Source: Gliomastix tumulicola (taxonomy: Eukaryota; Ascomycota; Sordariomycetes; Hypocreales; Bionectriaceae). Taken from it: DNA of 64,000 bases. The notes below the pieces were generated by a model. That model was not told the DNA's origin and ran no database searches. It saw only the letters and a list, made by a program, of their open reading frames with translations. Location of the stretch: assembly GCA_001599755.1 (NCBI GenBank), contig BCHX01000005.1:3964409-4028408 (forward strand), written 5' to 3'. This document shows, in pieces, positions 33,529 to 45,245 of this stretch. The first letter of the stretch is position 1, and each line of letters begins with the position of its first letter. The translations under genes were made by a program, and so were the position numbers.

Positions 33529-36500
33529 CTAATACGCGTTCCTCCGACGCTTGAAAGACGGCTGAGGCACCGACTCGACCTTCCCGTAGCCAGTCAACAC
33601 AGGCATCTTGGCCTCCAAAGTCAGACCATCCAGCTTAACCGTCCCCTCCTGCTGCGACCAAACCGTGATTCCGACCCAGTTCTTGCCTCTGTGGTTCAGG
33701 ATACCCTCTGGCACATGGAACGCCTTCTGGGGCCCGATCTGGTTCACATAACGGCCAAAGTTGTACCCGTTGACAAACAGCTGCGCGCGGTGGTGAGCGG
33801 GAGGCGCCGTGCTGTTAGCAAACGTAAAGTACAGCGGCACGTCCCAGCCCCGCGGAAGGTCCAGATCGAAGCTCGTAGCGAAGAAGCCGATGCCAGGCTC
33901 GCTCACGCCCGTGGTGATGGGATTCCGCTTCGACCAGCCGCGCTCGTGCGTGGGGGGCCTGGGCTGGTGGTAGCCCTGACGCTCGACGAACGTGCCACCC
34001 TCGTTGCTCGGCCCGCGCGTGCGGTCCTGGTAGTCCTCGCCGCCGAGGTTGCCCGTCAGCTTCCACGTGATGGCGTCGGCGTCGTCGCGGCCGGTGAGCG
34101 TGTAGTCGAGGATGCCGCGGGGCTGCTTCATCTCGTCCTGGCCGACGAAGGGGTTCAGCTCGTAGCCCTGGTTGTCGAGGACGACGGTGAGCACGTGCTC
34201 TGAGCCGGCGGGGAGAGCGGCTGGGAATGTCCATGTGCTGTTGTTGTCTGGCGTTCGGGCGGATCCAGACGCGGAGCCGAGGTACTCGTCATCCAGCCAG
34301 ACCGAGCTGGCAAAGGCCCAGCCGCCCTGAGTCCAGAGCTTGATGCTCGTCTCGCTGCCGTCAGCTTTGAAGTGGCCACGGTACAGAAGAATACCGGAGT
34401 GATACCCGTAGTCACCCGAGAAGAGTGACGTCGGGGTGGTCTGATTGCGGTAGTCGTTGAAGGTCTTCGCAACGTCAGCATCCGTCCAGGCGGCGTCGTC
34501 GTAGCTGGGCTTGATCTCGGGGAGACTGTCGATGTAATTCCACTCCAGCTGCTTGAAGTCAGGCGCCTTGAAGCCGGGGAAGTCGAACTCAACACCTGTT
34601 GACCAGATACCATCCTTGTCGACGGTATGCCGGACCTTCTTGCCGTTGATGAAGAGGTTCTTCGCGGTGTAGGGTGTGCCGAGAACCTCGACCGTGGTGG
34701 TTTGGTTGAAATCAGCAGTGATCTTGACATCCTTGCCCTTGACCTCTACGCCGCGGACGACGTAAGGTCCATTAACGATCACACCGTCGTTGTCCTGGGC
34801 ATCGATGTCCGCAACCCAGTAGTTGTAAGCTGCATTCCGTCCTGTTGTTGACTCGTTAGCAAGCTTGAGACCTCACACCATCATTCTGGACGGTTGAACG
34901 CATACCCAGAAGAATGATTTCAAGACCATTCAGAGTGACAATCTGCCTCTCTTCCGACACATCCCACGAAATAACAGCATTGCCAGCGCGCTGGGCGGTC
35001 TCAACGCTAGACTCAGGGTCCGCCTCGAGAGCAACGTCGCCTCTGGCAGAGGCGCTCAGCTTCACGGCTGACTCGTGGTGCTCGCCGGGGCCGCCGAAGA
35101 GAATCAGCATCTGCTGGCCGCCGAAAGTACCCGCCGCAAACACCTCGGCCGTGGAGTACAGCAGGGTGTAGTCACCGACCTCAAAGTCCGTGACGTGGAT
35201 CTTGGAGTCACGGCCGTTCAGGGTGAGCTTCCCGCCCAGCTGCGGGATGGTCAGAGTGCCCTCGCTCGTGGGCAGCTGGAGCGTGTACTCGGTGGAAGCG
35301 GTGCTCTCGTACGCGGTGTGGCGGAGAACCCAGAAGCCAGTCTTTTCGCCCTTGACCGGCGTGACGGTGAGGTCCGTCGTGCTTGCGTAGCCGGTGGAAG
35401 CATTCCCAGGGACGGCTGAGGGGAAGGCCGGCGACGCCTTGATGAAGTGCGCAAGCAGCTTGGTCTCGCTGTACTTCTCCCGCGCGACGCTGCGGTCCTC
35501 ATTGACGGCGGCGCCGTAGTCATAGGACGTGTAGCCACGTGGGTAGCCCAGGTTGCCCCAGTTGGTGCCGCCAAAGGTCATGTACAGGTTGAGGACGGTG
35601 ATGCCGAAGCCGAAGTTGTTCTTGTTGAACACCCTCACGAACTCATGGTTGAGCAGCTTGGCGCACTCGTCGAAGCCCGGCCCGCCCCACGGATCATACG
35701 AACCGGCCTGGAACTCGAGCACCGAGTGAGGCGTGTTGGGGCTTTGACGCAGATGCGTATCCTTCCAGTTGGTGGGCAGCTTGCCCGGCTGCCAGTACGT
35801 GGGATTGCCACAGTCGAAACCCAGGGGGTACGCGTCGTATCCGTAGATATCGACCTCGCCCAGCCCGGTTCCCGGCGCGTTGTACCCGTTGGGATGCGCG
35901 TCGTTGCTGATCATGGGGACAACGATCCCAGCATCACGGGCCTGGTCGATGATGTACTGCATATACGGTCCGTCGGGAAAGGGCTTGTGGCCGTTTCGCG
36001 CAAAACTGTACTCGTTCTCGGGCTGGTACAGAATAATAGGCCCGCCGTTGGTGATCTGCGCCTCGGCCATGATGCTGGACATCTCCTTCATGTAGATGTC
36101 CGTCGTCGCGAGATAATCCCCGTCATGCGCGCGGAAGGGGCTCTTGACGCGCTGCATCCAGCCCGGGAAGCCGCCGCCGGAGACCTCAGCGTTGATGTAA
36201 GGTCCAGGTCGGGCGATGAGGTGTATGCCCGCCTTCTTGGCGGCGGCGAAGAAGGGCTTCAGGTCAAAGATGCCGTCGGCCTGGAACTCGCCCTTCTTTC
36301 CCTCATGCAGAGCCCAGTCTGTGTAGAAGGAGACACCGTTGAAGCCGGCAGCTCTGAGCTTCTGGAATACATCCAGCCACAGGGAGTGGACGGGGAGTCT
36401 GGAAGACTGTCAGCATATTGCCCAATGGCAGGCAATGGCGTCACTGACCTGAAGGGGTGAACCTCTCCCGAGAAGAGAACGACCCTCTCACCATTGACGA

Positions 36501-36701
36501 AGATTGAGCGCTCATCCCAAGTGACCTAAAGACATATGTGAGTACGTGTCGTCAGCGGAGAAGCCCAGAACCACTCACAATGTCCTGGAGCTCGGCTCGC
36601 TTGACTGGGTCTGGATGCTCCTGCAAGGTGTACCCTCGAAGGTCTAGGGCCGCGGTCAGCGCAGGCAGGGCCAGTGCCCCGAGAGCTGAGGAGATCTTCA
36701 T
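33529..36701 (-). CDS. Secreted GH35 beta-galactosidase (copy 1)
   Basis: Four exons on the minus strand: 36701-36579, 36525-36449, 36398-34906 and 34841-33529, giving 1001 residues, the usual length for fungal LacA-type enzymes. A signal peptide is present (MKISSALGALALPALTAAL). The catalytic barrel has GEVHPFRLPV, RPGPYINAEVSGGG, the acid/base Glu196 in LYQPENEYS and the nucleophile Glu295 in SVLEFQAGSYDPWGG. Beta-sandwich domains follow, including the jelly rolls YGYHSGILLYRGHF and NFGRYVNQIGPQ. It releases terminal beta-D-galactose from plant polymers outside the cell. It is divergent from the second GH35 gene (start codons about 2.0 kb apart) and convergent with GH95. Two of its three introns are at the same codon and phase as in copy 2. 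Confidence 0.95.
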
Positions 36702-38740
36702 CGCGAAGTTCAATGCCGATAGACTGTCAAGCTTCTCGATTGTAAAGCCAGAGTACGACTCAGCTGGCAGTGAAGGATTAGGACATGGAATCTACATTGG
36801 ACGGTCTCGAACCTAACCTCATATACTCTCCTCGCCCAACTCAGCATGTAGTTCATCTCACGATCTTGGCCTGCGGTTGGAGTGACCTCTAGGCACTAGC
36901 TAGTCCATGGAGGAAGTGCCGGAGTTGCCAACCGCCCGAGCACCCCCCGCATTCTCTGGCATCCTGGTCCGCCCCGGAGATCGGAGACCAGCTCTCCCTC
37001 CCGGCCCCCTTTGTAGGCATGAGATTGGACTGAGAGTCAATCTGTGGAAGAGGCCATGCTCAGCGGTTCGACCGATTGGTGGATTTACTTTACTGCATGG
37101 CAGTTCCCACGAAGCCGGGTGCCTCCGTGGTCATGCTTGCCTGGCTCACTTACTGTGGCTACCCTGGAGTTATACTGGACGTCAATGGCCCGGACGAGCT
37201 CATTGCCGCTTCAGGCCATTTCAATGCCGTCATTTCTAAATGAATGCCCAAATAATGGCTCAGAGCAATCAGTATGCTTATCGGAGCATCGAGAGTCTAG
37301 TGTTATGATTCCTAGGCAGCGATGACAGTTGTTATTCAAGCTTCGTTTTGATTCTGTCCAAGGGGCAGAATATCTGATCTAATGACGCCTCAATTTCAAG
37401 TTAGGGTAAAGATTTGCTAGAGGTGTATCCAAAGTAAATGATCTATAATATCTCAGTCGGTGTTCATTAATATTTCGTTTAAATAGGAAACACAACACCG
37501 TCGCTTCGATACTTCAATTGAGGTAGCCAGTGGTGGCGTCAATGCTTAGACTATTGGGCGGTGGCGTGGAACACCAGACCAGACCAATCTGGCTTGTTTT
37601 CTATGGTCTGCTGCTCGACGTTGACTGGGCCGTCGGTAAATTGGAACAACGATGTTGCGTGTTGGCAAACCTCACGGGTTTTACTCTGCAGCTAGTAGTC
37701 TTCGACACCTCCGTTTGTCCAGTGTGCTTTCCCTCAAAATGAGGGCCAATCGAGATCCCCCGTCTACACTGTCGATCCCTACCCTCATGAGTGGCTGTCA
37801 GCTTGCAATTCAATTCTTATCGTCATTCTAATCGTATGAACCACGCCTTTCATGTATGAAACCCCGATCGTAGACATGTTCCCCAAGCCATGTCATGCCA
37901 GATGTGACCTTTCCCCTGAACCGCAGTGGCGCTGCATATCCGGGAAAAGAAGCTATGAACATCCCATAGCCCTCGATTGAGGGGTTTGGCGGAGTCTCCA
38001 GATGGGGTTGTTGCCCCTGGGGCAGAAAAGTCCGGAGAGACGTCCGTGACTTTGGCCGTGGTTCGCGATCCTCCTCCCTCGAACCGGCAGATGCGGAGAA
38101 GAGGCAAATGTTCCAGCTTGGCCTTCCCCAATGCAGATCCTACGGACCGAGACAGGGGTGCTGGCGTCCCCTCCTCATTCTGGGATATCTCCTCGCCCCC
38201 CCGCACGGAGAAGGGGGCTAGGTATTCACCCATCGACTGCGAAGTACCTCCCGTCGGCTTGATTGCTTGTTTTCAAATACGCCCGCCATCACTGCCCCTT
38301 TCCATGACACTACGCTTGGCCTAGGCCTCTCTCTAGAGTATTTGGTGATCTAATGGGCCTAGTCATCGTGAGTCGTACTGGGCCCGGGTCTAGTTGAAGT
38401 GCTTGCTTTTATTCACCCGACACTGACGATCAATGGCCCAAACACCCGACGGGAGGGCCCCATTCCACGGGAAATAATGAAATATCCATGCTCGTGATGA
38501 GTGTCGTGGACTTCTATGTGGTGCCAAGGATCAATATGGTGAAGAACATACATCGTCGGTACAACCGTCGGTGATACTGCTGGTAGACTTCACACATCTA
38601 AGCATACATATATAATCTTGCAGTCATCTCTATGCTTCTGTTACTTCTGATGAAATTCCTACAGGCTCCTCAGAGATTTTGACCAGACAATCATCCCCAG
38701 CTGCCTTAATTCGAGACTCCCGCTGAGTCGAGCCGCCACC
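36702..38740. other. 2.0 kb shared promoter region of two divergent GH35 genes
   Basis: No gene seen. Toward copy 1 there is a TATAT run at 36821-36825 (complement), about 120 nt from its ATG. Toward copy 2 there is a TATATAA box at about 38609. A GGCTAG (38216-38221), a variant of the XlnR/Xyr1 core GGCTAR, and a CTGGGG (38017-38022), fitting the CreA consensus SYGGRG, are present. Both are short enough to occur by chance. Confidence 0.5.
38607..38615 (+). promoter_or_regulatory. TATA box of GH35 copy 2
   Basis: CATATATAAT lies about 125 nt before the ATG at 38741. Confidence 0.5.
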
Positions 38741-41700
38741 ATGAAGCACCTGAACCTGCTTCTTGCCGCCGCGGCAGCCCTCATCACCAAGGGGCACACC
38801 GCTGCCGTAGTCACAGATCGCGAGGCTATCGACGGCGTGGCTCCAACCCTCAATGCCCGAGGCCCTTTGCAAGACATCATCACGTGGGACGAGAACTCCA
38901 TTTTCGTCCGTGGAGAGCGTGTGATGCTGTTCAGCGGCGAGATCCATCCCTTCCGGTAAGATCCGAGATTCAACCCTGCACATGGAACCCGGGAAGACTA
39001 ACACAATGAACGTTTTGAAACACACAGGCTACCGGTCCCGTCGCTTTACCTGGACTTGTTTCAGAAGGTCAAAGCCGCTGGGCTGAACACCGTCTCTTTC
39101 TACCTTGACTGGGCCCTTCATGAGGGCAAGAAGGGAGACGTTCGTGCCGACGGCGTGTTTGCGCTGGAGCCGTTCTTCGATGCTGCGAAGGAGGCTGGAA
39201 TATACCTGATCGCTGTCAGTACTGCCATTGTTCGACTTATGTATTTGGGGCTGGGGCTGACACGGCAATCTCAGAGACCCGGCCCGTATATCCAGGCCGA
39301 GGTGAGCGGAGGCGGACTGCCGGGATGGGTGCAGAGGATGCAGGCTCATCCGAGAACCTCGGAGCGTGAATACCTCGACGCCACCGACAAGTGAGCCTTC
39401 GAGAGAGCATCGGCCTACAGAGGAAATAAGACTGCCACTGACTCGTACTTTAACAGGTACATGGCTAAGATCGGGAAGATCATCGCCGACGCCCAGATCA
39501 CCAACGGCGGCCCCGTGATTCTCTTCCAACCGGAGAACGAGTACATGTTCTCGGAGGGCCTACCTACATTCCCCGACAGGCCGTATATCGAGTACATCAT
39601 CAACCAGACGCGTGCTGCTGGCATCGTCGTACCTCTGCTCAGTAACGACGGCAACTCCAATCAGCGCTACATTAACGTACCGGGCTACAAAGACGTCGAT
39701 ATCCTGGTAGGCATATGTGTCTTGTGTGTTTATTCGACCGTGGCGTTGGGCTGATGGCGCTTAGGGCTTCGATACGTATCCATTGGGATTCAACTGCGTG
39801 AGTCACCCTGAATGTCTACCCACACACAGGAGTTGTTTCTGACGGTCCATGCCATGCGTGTAGAGAAACCCGTCCAGCTGGAGTGCCAACAGGCTCCCGT
39901 GGGGCTTTACGGATTGGCACAAAAAGTTCAACCCGGATGCCCCTTTGGCGGTTGGAGAGGTACGTCCACGTTGAACGTGGTTCCAAACTCAGGGAGCAGA
40001 CAAACTGACCAGGAGAAATTCAATCATGTACAGTACCAAGGTGGTGCTTATGACCCTTGGGGCGGTCCGGGCTTCGAGAACTGCGCGGCTCTTCTCAACC
40101 ACGAATTCGAGCGCGTCTTCTACAAGAGCAACTGGGCTGCTAAGACCACGATCTTCAACATCTACATGGTAGGTCGAAAAGGAAAAGTTGAACCGGGCTT
40201 TGAAAAGACCTCCAGCTGATCGCTTGTGCCTTGCAGCTCTTCGGCGGCACGAACTGGGGCAACCTCGGCTACGACACTGGATACAGTTCTTATGATTACG
40301 GATCGGTGAGTTCACCTCGAGGATGAACAGTGCTTCCTTCTCGTCAGTCTGACAAGATTTGTATAGGCTCTTGCCGAGGACAGAACCATTGCTCGCGAGA
40401 AATACTCCGAGCTCAAGCTCCAGGCCAACTTCCTCGCCGCAAGCCCCGACTACCTCGTGTCGAAGCCTGGCCCAGCGGCCGTCGGTGTCTATGCGGATTC
40501 GGACAAGTTGACGGTCAATCCCTTGAACGGAAAAGACGGATCCGGCTCCTTCTTTGTAGTCAGACACACCGACTACACTACCCCTGCGTGGACATCCTAC
40601 AAGCTCAAGCTGCCTACTTCTCGCGGCAACATCACTGTGCCACAGATCGCCGGCTCTCTGCGACTTACTGGAAGAGACTCGAAGATTCACGTCGTCGATT
40701 ACGATGTTGACGGCACCAATGTTCTCTACTCCACCGCTGAGGTCTTCACTTGGAAGAAGTTTGACAACTCCAAGGTCCTGATCGTATATGGTGGTTTCAA
40801 CGAGACTCATGAGATTGCCGTCAAGTCGAGTGCCCAGGTCGAGTTCATCGAGGGCGGGCAGGGCGTCACCACACGGACTATCGACGGCCATGTTGTGCTG
40901 AACTGGGAGACGTCTGCTTCCAGAAGGATTGTCAAGCTTGATGATTTGCGTATTCACATTCTGAGTAAGTCTACTCCCTACTACTGCAAGCGTTCTGTAG
41001 CTAACGAGTCCCCCAGACCGCAACGATGCGTACAAGCACTGGGTCGTCGATCTTGACCAGACTGATACCTCGGTCATCGTCCGCGGGGGCTACCTCATCC
41101 GCAAGGCCTCCCTCGCCAGCGGCACGCTGTCCTTGACCGCTGACTTCAACGCTACCACCAATATCGAGATCATCGGAGTCCCAAGCAGCGCCAACCAGCT
41201 CGTTCTCAACGGCCGGAAGATCTCCCACGACGTCAACAGCGCAGGCTCCTGGGTCCACGAAGTGAGGCTCTCGTCCCCTCCGCTCAACCTCCCGGACTTC
41301 AAGACGCTCCAGTGGAAGGCCATCGACGCTCTGCCCGAGATCGCGGCCTCCTTCGACGACTCCGCCTGGCCCAGGGCCAACAAGAAGTCTAACAACACGA
41401 TGGCGCCTCAAACCACACCGAATTCCCTGTACGGCTCCGATTATGGCTTCCACGCGGGTGTCCTGGTCTACCGCGGGCACTTCACCGCCACGGGCAAGGA
41501 GAGCACCATCTTCCTCGAGACGCAGGGCGGCCAGGCATTCGCGTCTTCCGCATGGATCAACGGCACTTTCCTCGGCTCCTGGGCAGGCTGGCCGTCGGTG
41601 TCGAAGCAGCCGTCGCAGCTGAAGCTTCCGAGCGCACTTCAGGCTGGCAAGCCGTACGTGCTTACCGTCGTGGTTGACAATAACGGGTACCAGCTGAACC

Positions 41701-42335
41701 CCAGAGCCGGGAAGGACGAGATGAAGATTCCTCGCGGCATCCTCAACTACAACGTCACTGATGCGAGCAGCGGCCGTGTTGATGTCGATATCGCGTGGCG
41801 CATCACCGGGAATCTGGGCGGTGAGGATTATCTGGACAAGGCCAGGGGCCCCCTGAATGAAGGGGGTTTCTTCGCCGAGCGACATGGCTTGCATCTTCCC
41901 AAGCCACCCGTTGATGGCGGCCAGTACAGCTTCGAGTCGAGCACTCCGTTTGACGGTCTCAGCAAGCCCGGTGCCAAGCTCTACACGACCCAGCTCACGC
42001 TGGACCTCCCATCCAGGGACTTTGACATCCCCATCACGGTCAAGTTCGACTACAACAAGTCCGGTGGCGCCTTCCGGTCTCTGCTCTACGTCAATGGGTG
42101 GCAATTTGGCAAGCTTGCAGGTAACCTCGGTCCGCAGACCAAGTTCTTCGTGCCCGAGGGAATCCTGAACTACAAGGGCGAGAACCAGATCGCTGTGCTC
42201 CTGTGGGCGCTTGACGGCAGTGGTGCCAAGTTTGACGGCATCTCACTGGAGGCTTCGAAGCCGATTTGGACGGGCAGGAAGTCTGTCGCTGTGGTTGACA
42301 GTCCGGCGTGGAAGGCTCGTCAGGGGGCCTACTAG
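38741..42335 (+). CDS. Secreted GH35 beta-galactosidase (copy 2)
   Basis: Ten exons: 38741-38955, 39028-39214, 39275-39390, 39457-39706, 39765-39797, 39864-39959, 40034-40168, 40237-40305, 40367-40964 and 41017-42335, giving 1005 residues. All nine introns are GT-AG and 52-74 nt long. The smallest exon is 33 nt (GFDTYPLGFNC). The signal peptide is MKHLNLLLAAAAALITKGHT. The acid/base is Glu201 in LFQPENEYMF. The nucleophile is Glu299, the last codon of exon 6, followed by YQGGAYDPWGG. Here the residue before it is Gly (AVGE) where copy 1 has VLE. The beta-sandwich domains and the end match copy 1. Role: release of beta-galactose, probably sharing substrate with copy 1. Copies 1 and 2 are too different to be a recent duplication. 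Confidence 0.95.
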
Positions 42336-42845
42336 ACGTCGCTGGCCCGTCTCGGTATCTCACCCATTGGACAGGAGACATGGTCATTGTGGTCTTGGAT
42401 ACAAGAGGAAGTCGGAAAGGAGTGATGATCTAAGAATCTGACCGGTAAATCAAAAGCCAGAGTTGCAATCGTGTGGAATCCTTCTCCCAAACCAACAGAG
42501 TGCCAAGTGTACAAAGACGAGCCATCCATAACAACTCTTGACTGGCAAGTGAATCAACCACGAGTATATGGTCAACATCCAATACCTACACTCATACAGA
42601 TATTCGGCCCGAAATATGGTCCGGCTTCCTGTCGACGTTCCACGGTGAATCCTTTCATCTCTTGAGGCTCCAACTGGGGGAGAGATCGGCAGTGCATCCA
42701 TCTCCACAGAGCACCAGTCCCTCGGGGTCAATTCCCTTTTAGGAATTCACTGCCGTTGAGCAGGAAGAAACGGAGAGTTATTATATTCAGCTTTTAAATG
42801 AAATATGCTACAAAAGAAACGCTACCGATGGCGCTTGTCTTCTGC
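42336..42845. other. Convergent spacer between GH35 copy 2 and the lyase gene
   Basis: 510 nt with no reading frame of interest; expected to hold the two 3' ends. Confidence 0.45.
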
Positions 42846-44156
42846 CTAAGCAGAGAGGCGGTAGAGCAGGGTGCCAAAGCCAAGGTCATCCAAACCTCCA
42901 CCGTTGCCGTAATTACCACCACCACCTTCAGCCCCATTGCTCTTGGAGTTTACCAGGTCTCGGTACGCCTTAGTCCACGGGGCGTCGACCTTCTTGATGT
43001 CGTGATAGTGGGCATAGATGCGCTCCCAGCCCGGACGGATCTCGCCTCGGCCATCAGGGGCAACGACAGTGTGATTGCCTTCGAGGCTGTCGTACCAAGT
43101 GAAGGGAACATCCTGCCCGACATTGTACTTGGAGAGATATTCCACCCTGTGTCCACACGGTTAATCTCCGTCTTGTTTCAGCCACGAGGTTTCGCCCGGA
43201 ATTGCAGTACTACTTACGCGTGCAGGGGTGAGTTGCCAAGGGCAGAGTACAGGTCGTCGCCCTGGTTCCACGCCTGCTGCAGGATGACGCCGAGCAGCTG
43301 GACGTCGAGCAGCGCGTGGTTCTGGTCCCGCCCGGCCTCCTGGGTCTGGGCGAGGATGGCCCCCGTGCCGCTCTCCGTCCAGTCGTGGTAGATGAAGTTG
43401 TGGATGTTGCCGTTGCCGACGCCGTTCCAGAAGTAGTCGATCGCCTGGTCGTAGATCTTCTGGTCGTCGTTGAAGACACCGATACCGATGACGCTGGCAA
43501 GGCTCAGGAAGTCCCAACTTGACCACTGATGTGATGGTTAGTAGATATAATCAGTGCACATGTTGCCCACATTGATTCACACTCACTCCGTAGTGTCCGT
43601 TCCCGCGATAATTGGCACCGGTCAGGTACTCGTTGTTCAGGGAGTAGAAGACTTTATACAGGACATCCTTCAGTTTCTGCTTGTCCGCGCCGGCCCAGCC
43701 GCTGTAGTCACGCACCAGCTCGCCGGCATTCGCGAGCTGAGAGCCGTAGATACCAGCTGCGATGTACTTGTCGCCGTTGCCCTTGATGGCCACGAGTGTG
43801 GAGGACCAGGCATTGAGGATCTTGATGGCGGTTTTGGCGTACTGGTCGTCCTTCTCGATGTGCCATCGGATGCCGAGCTGGTATGCAGCATGTATGTCAC
43901 TGACAAGCTGTCCGAAATTCTGCGGGTGCTCGCCGTCGTCGCCTCGGTAGACGGTAGGCACAGGCTTGGGCTCCCAGGTCGGCGAGGCACGGGAACTGGC
44001 CTTCAGGAGGTTCCAGCTCGTCACCCAGGGCGCCTCTCCCTTGTCCACATGGCCTTTGGCCCGTGATAGGTCGCCGGAGGTGTGCAGCAGACCCGGGTGA
44101 GTGAAGGCCGCTGCAGTGGCTGCCGTGAGGAGGAGGAGGTTGGTAAGCTTTGCCAT
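42846..44156 (-). CDS. Secreted Alginate_lyase-family (PF05426-type) polysaccharide lyase
   Basis: Three exons on the minus strand: 44156-43587, 43525-43218 and 43146-42846, giving 392 residues; introns are 61 and 71 nt. Signal peptide MAKLTNLLLLTAATAAAFTH. The mature protein starts with HPGLLHTSGDLSRAKGHVDK, a start typical of the family, and continues with WHIEKDDQYAKTAIKILNAW. The joined exons give NYRGNGHYGWSSWDFLSLAS, then TQEAGRDQNHALLDVQLLGV, the family's RDQxH signature. The predicted fold is an (alpha/alpha) toroid. Bacterial relatives cut alginate (PL5) or glucuronan (PL38) by beta-elimination. In a fungus a plant or fungal glucuronan is a more likely target than alginate. A Gly-rich patch (GAEGGGGNYGNGGG) sits close to the end. 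The exact lyase family is uncertain. Confidence 0.82.
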
Positions 44157-45245
44157 GATGAATGAACTCGATCAGACGAGAGATACCAATGTCTCTGGGG
44201 AGTGAAAAGACGGGGAAGTCTGTTGGATGATCTGACTCTGATCTGCACAAACTGAAGGCGGGTTATAGCAGAGCATCTTAAATATTAAGATCTTCAACAG
44301 CCGTCGATAGATACACAAAACCAGCCGGCCCGGGATCTAGCCCTACTGTCCGGGCCACACCAACGACTACCGCGCGTTTCCCCAGATGCGGAGTGCATAC
44401 TCCCCCATCCTGAAACGTGGAGACTGATGCAATCCATTGGGATTTCCCTTTCATTAAACGTGAAACGAACGTCCTATTGGGGCGCCTGGAAGGAGGCTTC
44501 CGAGAGCACGTCAGGCGGCGCCTCATCAACGCCACCTACGGCACTCTTTGGGGATGGCACGTGGCTGGGATGATAGAACACATGGGGAGGGCTGGGAGGG
44601 CTGATGCGGCGGCGTATACTCCGGCTCCGTCGTCCTGCCACTTATCACTGTCTACATGAACATGTCTTTGTGTGGTCTGGTCAGCCTTGCATTGGTGGAA
44701 GAATGCATTCACTCGGCATCCTGGGTTGCTCCAAGCTGACCCGTCACATGTAAGCATAGGGACAGCGTATAAATGCCTCAGTGATGTCATTTAGCCAGCA
44801 TAAAAGAGAGGCACGTTGCCTCATTACCAGGCGGAGAGATCTGTGTCTCCCGGAACCTTGGCCGTGCGAGCGAATTTTTCCAGCACTGCCACAGAGGAAT
44901 CACATCTATTCTGTGACCTCGTATTGGTAACAGGCATACACATGTGGCCTTGTTGGTGTGTTACTACTATATGTGGACTTGTGCGCGAGTAAACCTTGCT
45001 TCATTGTCGAAGAGCGGTGCTCAGCCCTCGATTGCGAGCTATAGAGTAATAATCTGATAGCCGGAGATGAGAGGGTGTAAACACGCGTCCTCCTGGTCAC
45101 GTACCTGGGGGTATGGTATGACAACTATTCGCTACCGGTCCATCTCTATCCCGTTCGAGCATTCCCGTACACAGTCCACGGTCATCTGTTCCGAGCCGTT
45201 TCATCTCCCTTGCCCTTACCTAGGCAGGCATGTTCCAGCCGGTCA
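44157..45245. other. Intergenic region, promoter side of the lyase gene
   Basis: A TATA-like GGTTATAGC (44261-44269, TATAAC on the minus strand) is about 110 nt before the lyase ATG. TTAGCC (44791-44796; GGCTAA on the minus strand) lies about 640 nt upstream. No coding frame recognised. Confidence 0.4.

Noticed and set aside
35447..36460. 337-codon plus-strand open frame over GH35 copy 1
   Set aside because: Antisense shadow; the sense strand encodes the full GH35 with catalytic residues.
39989..42104. Two long minus-strand frames over GH35 copy 2 (362 and 367 codons)
   Set aside because: Antisense shadows crossing the introns and exons of the real gene.
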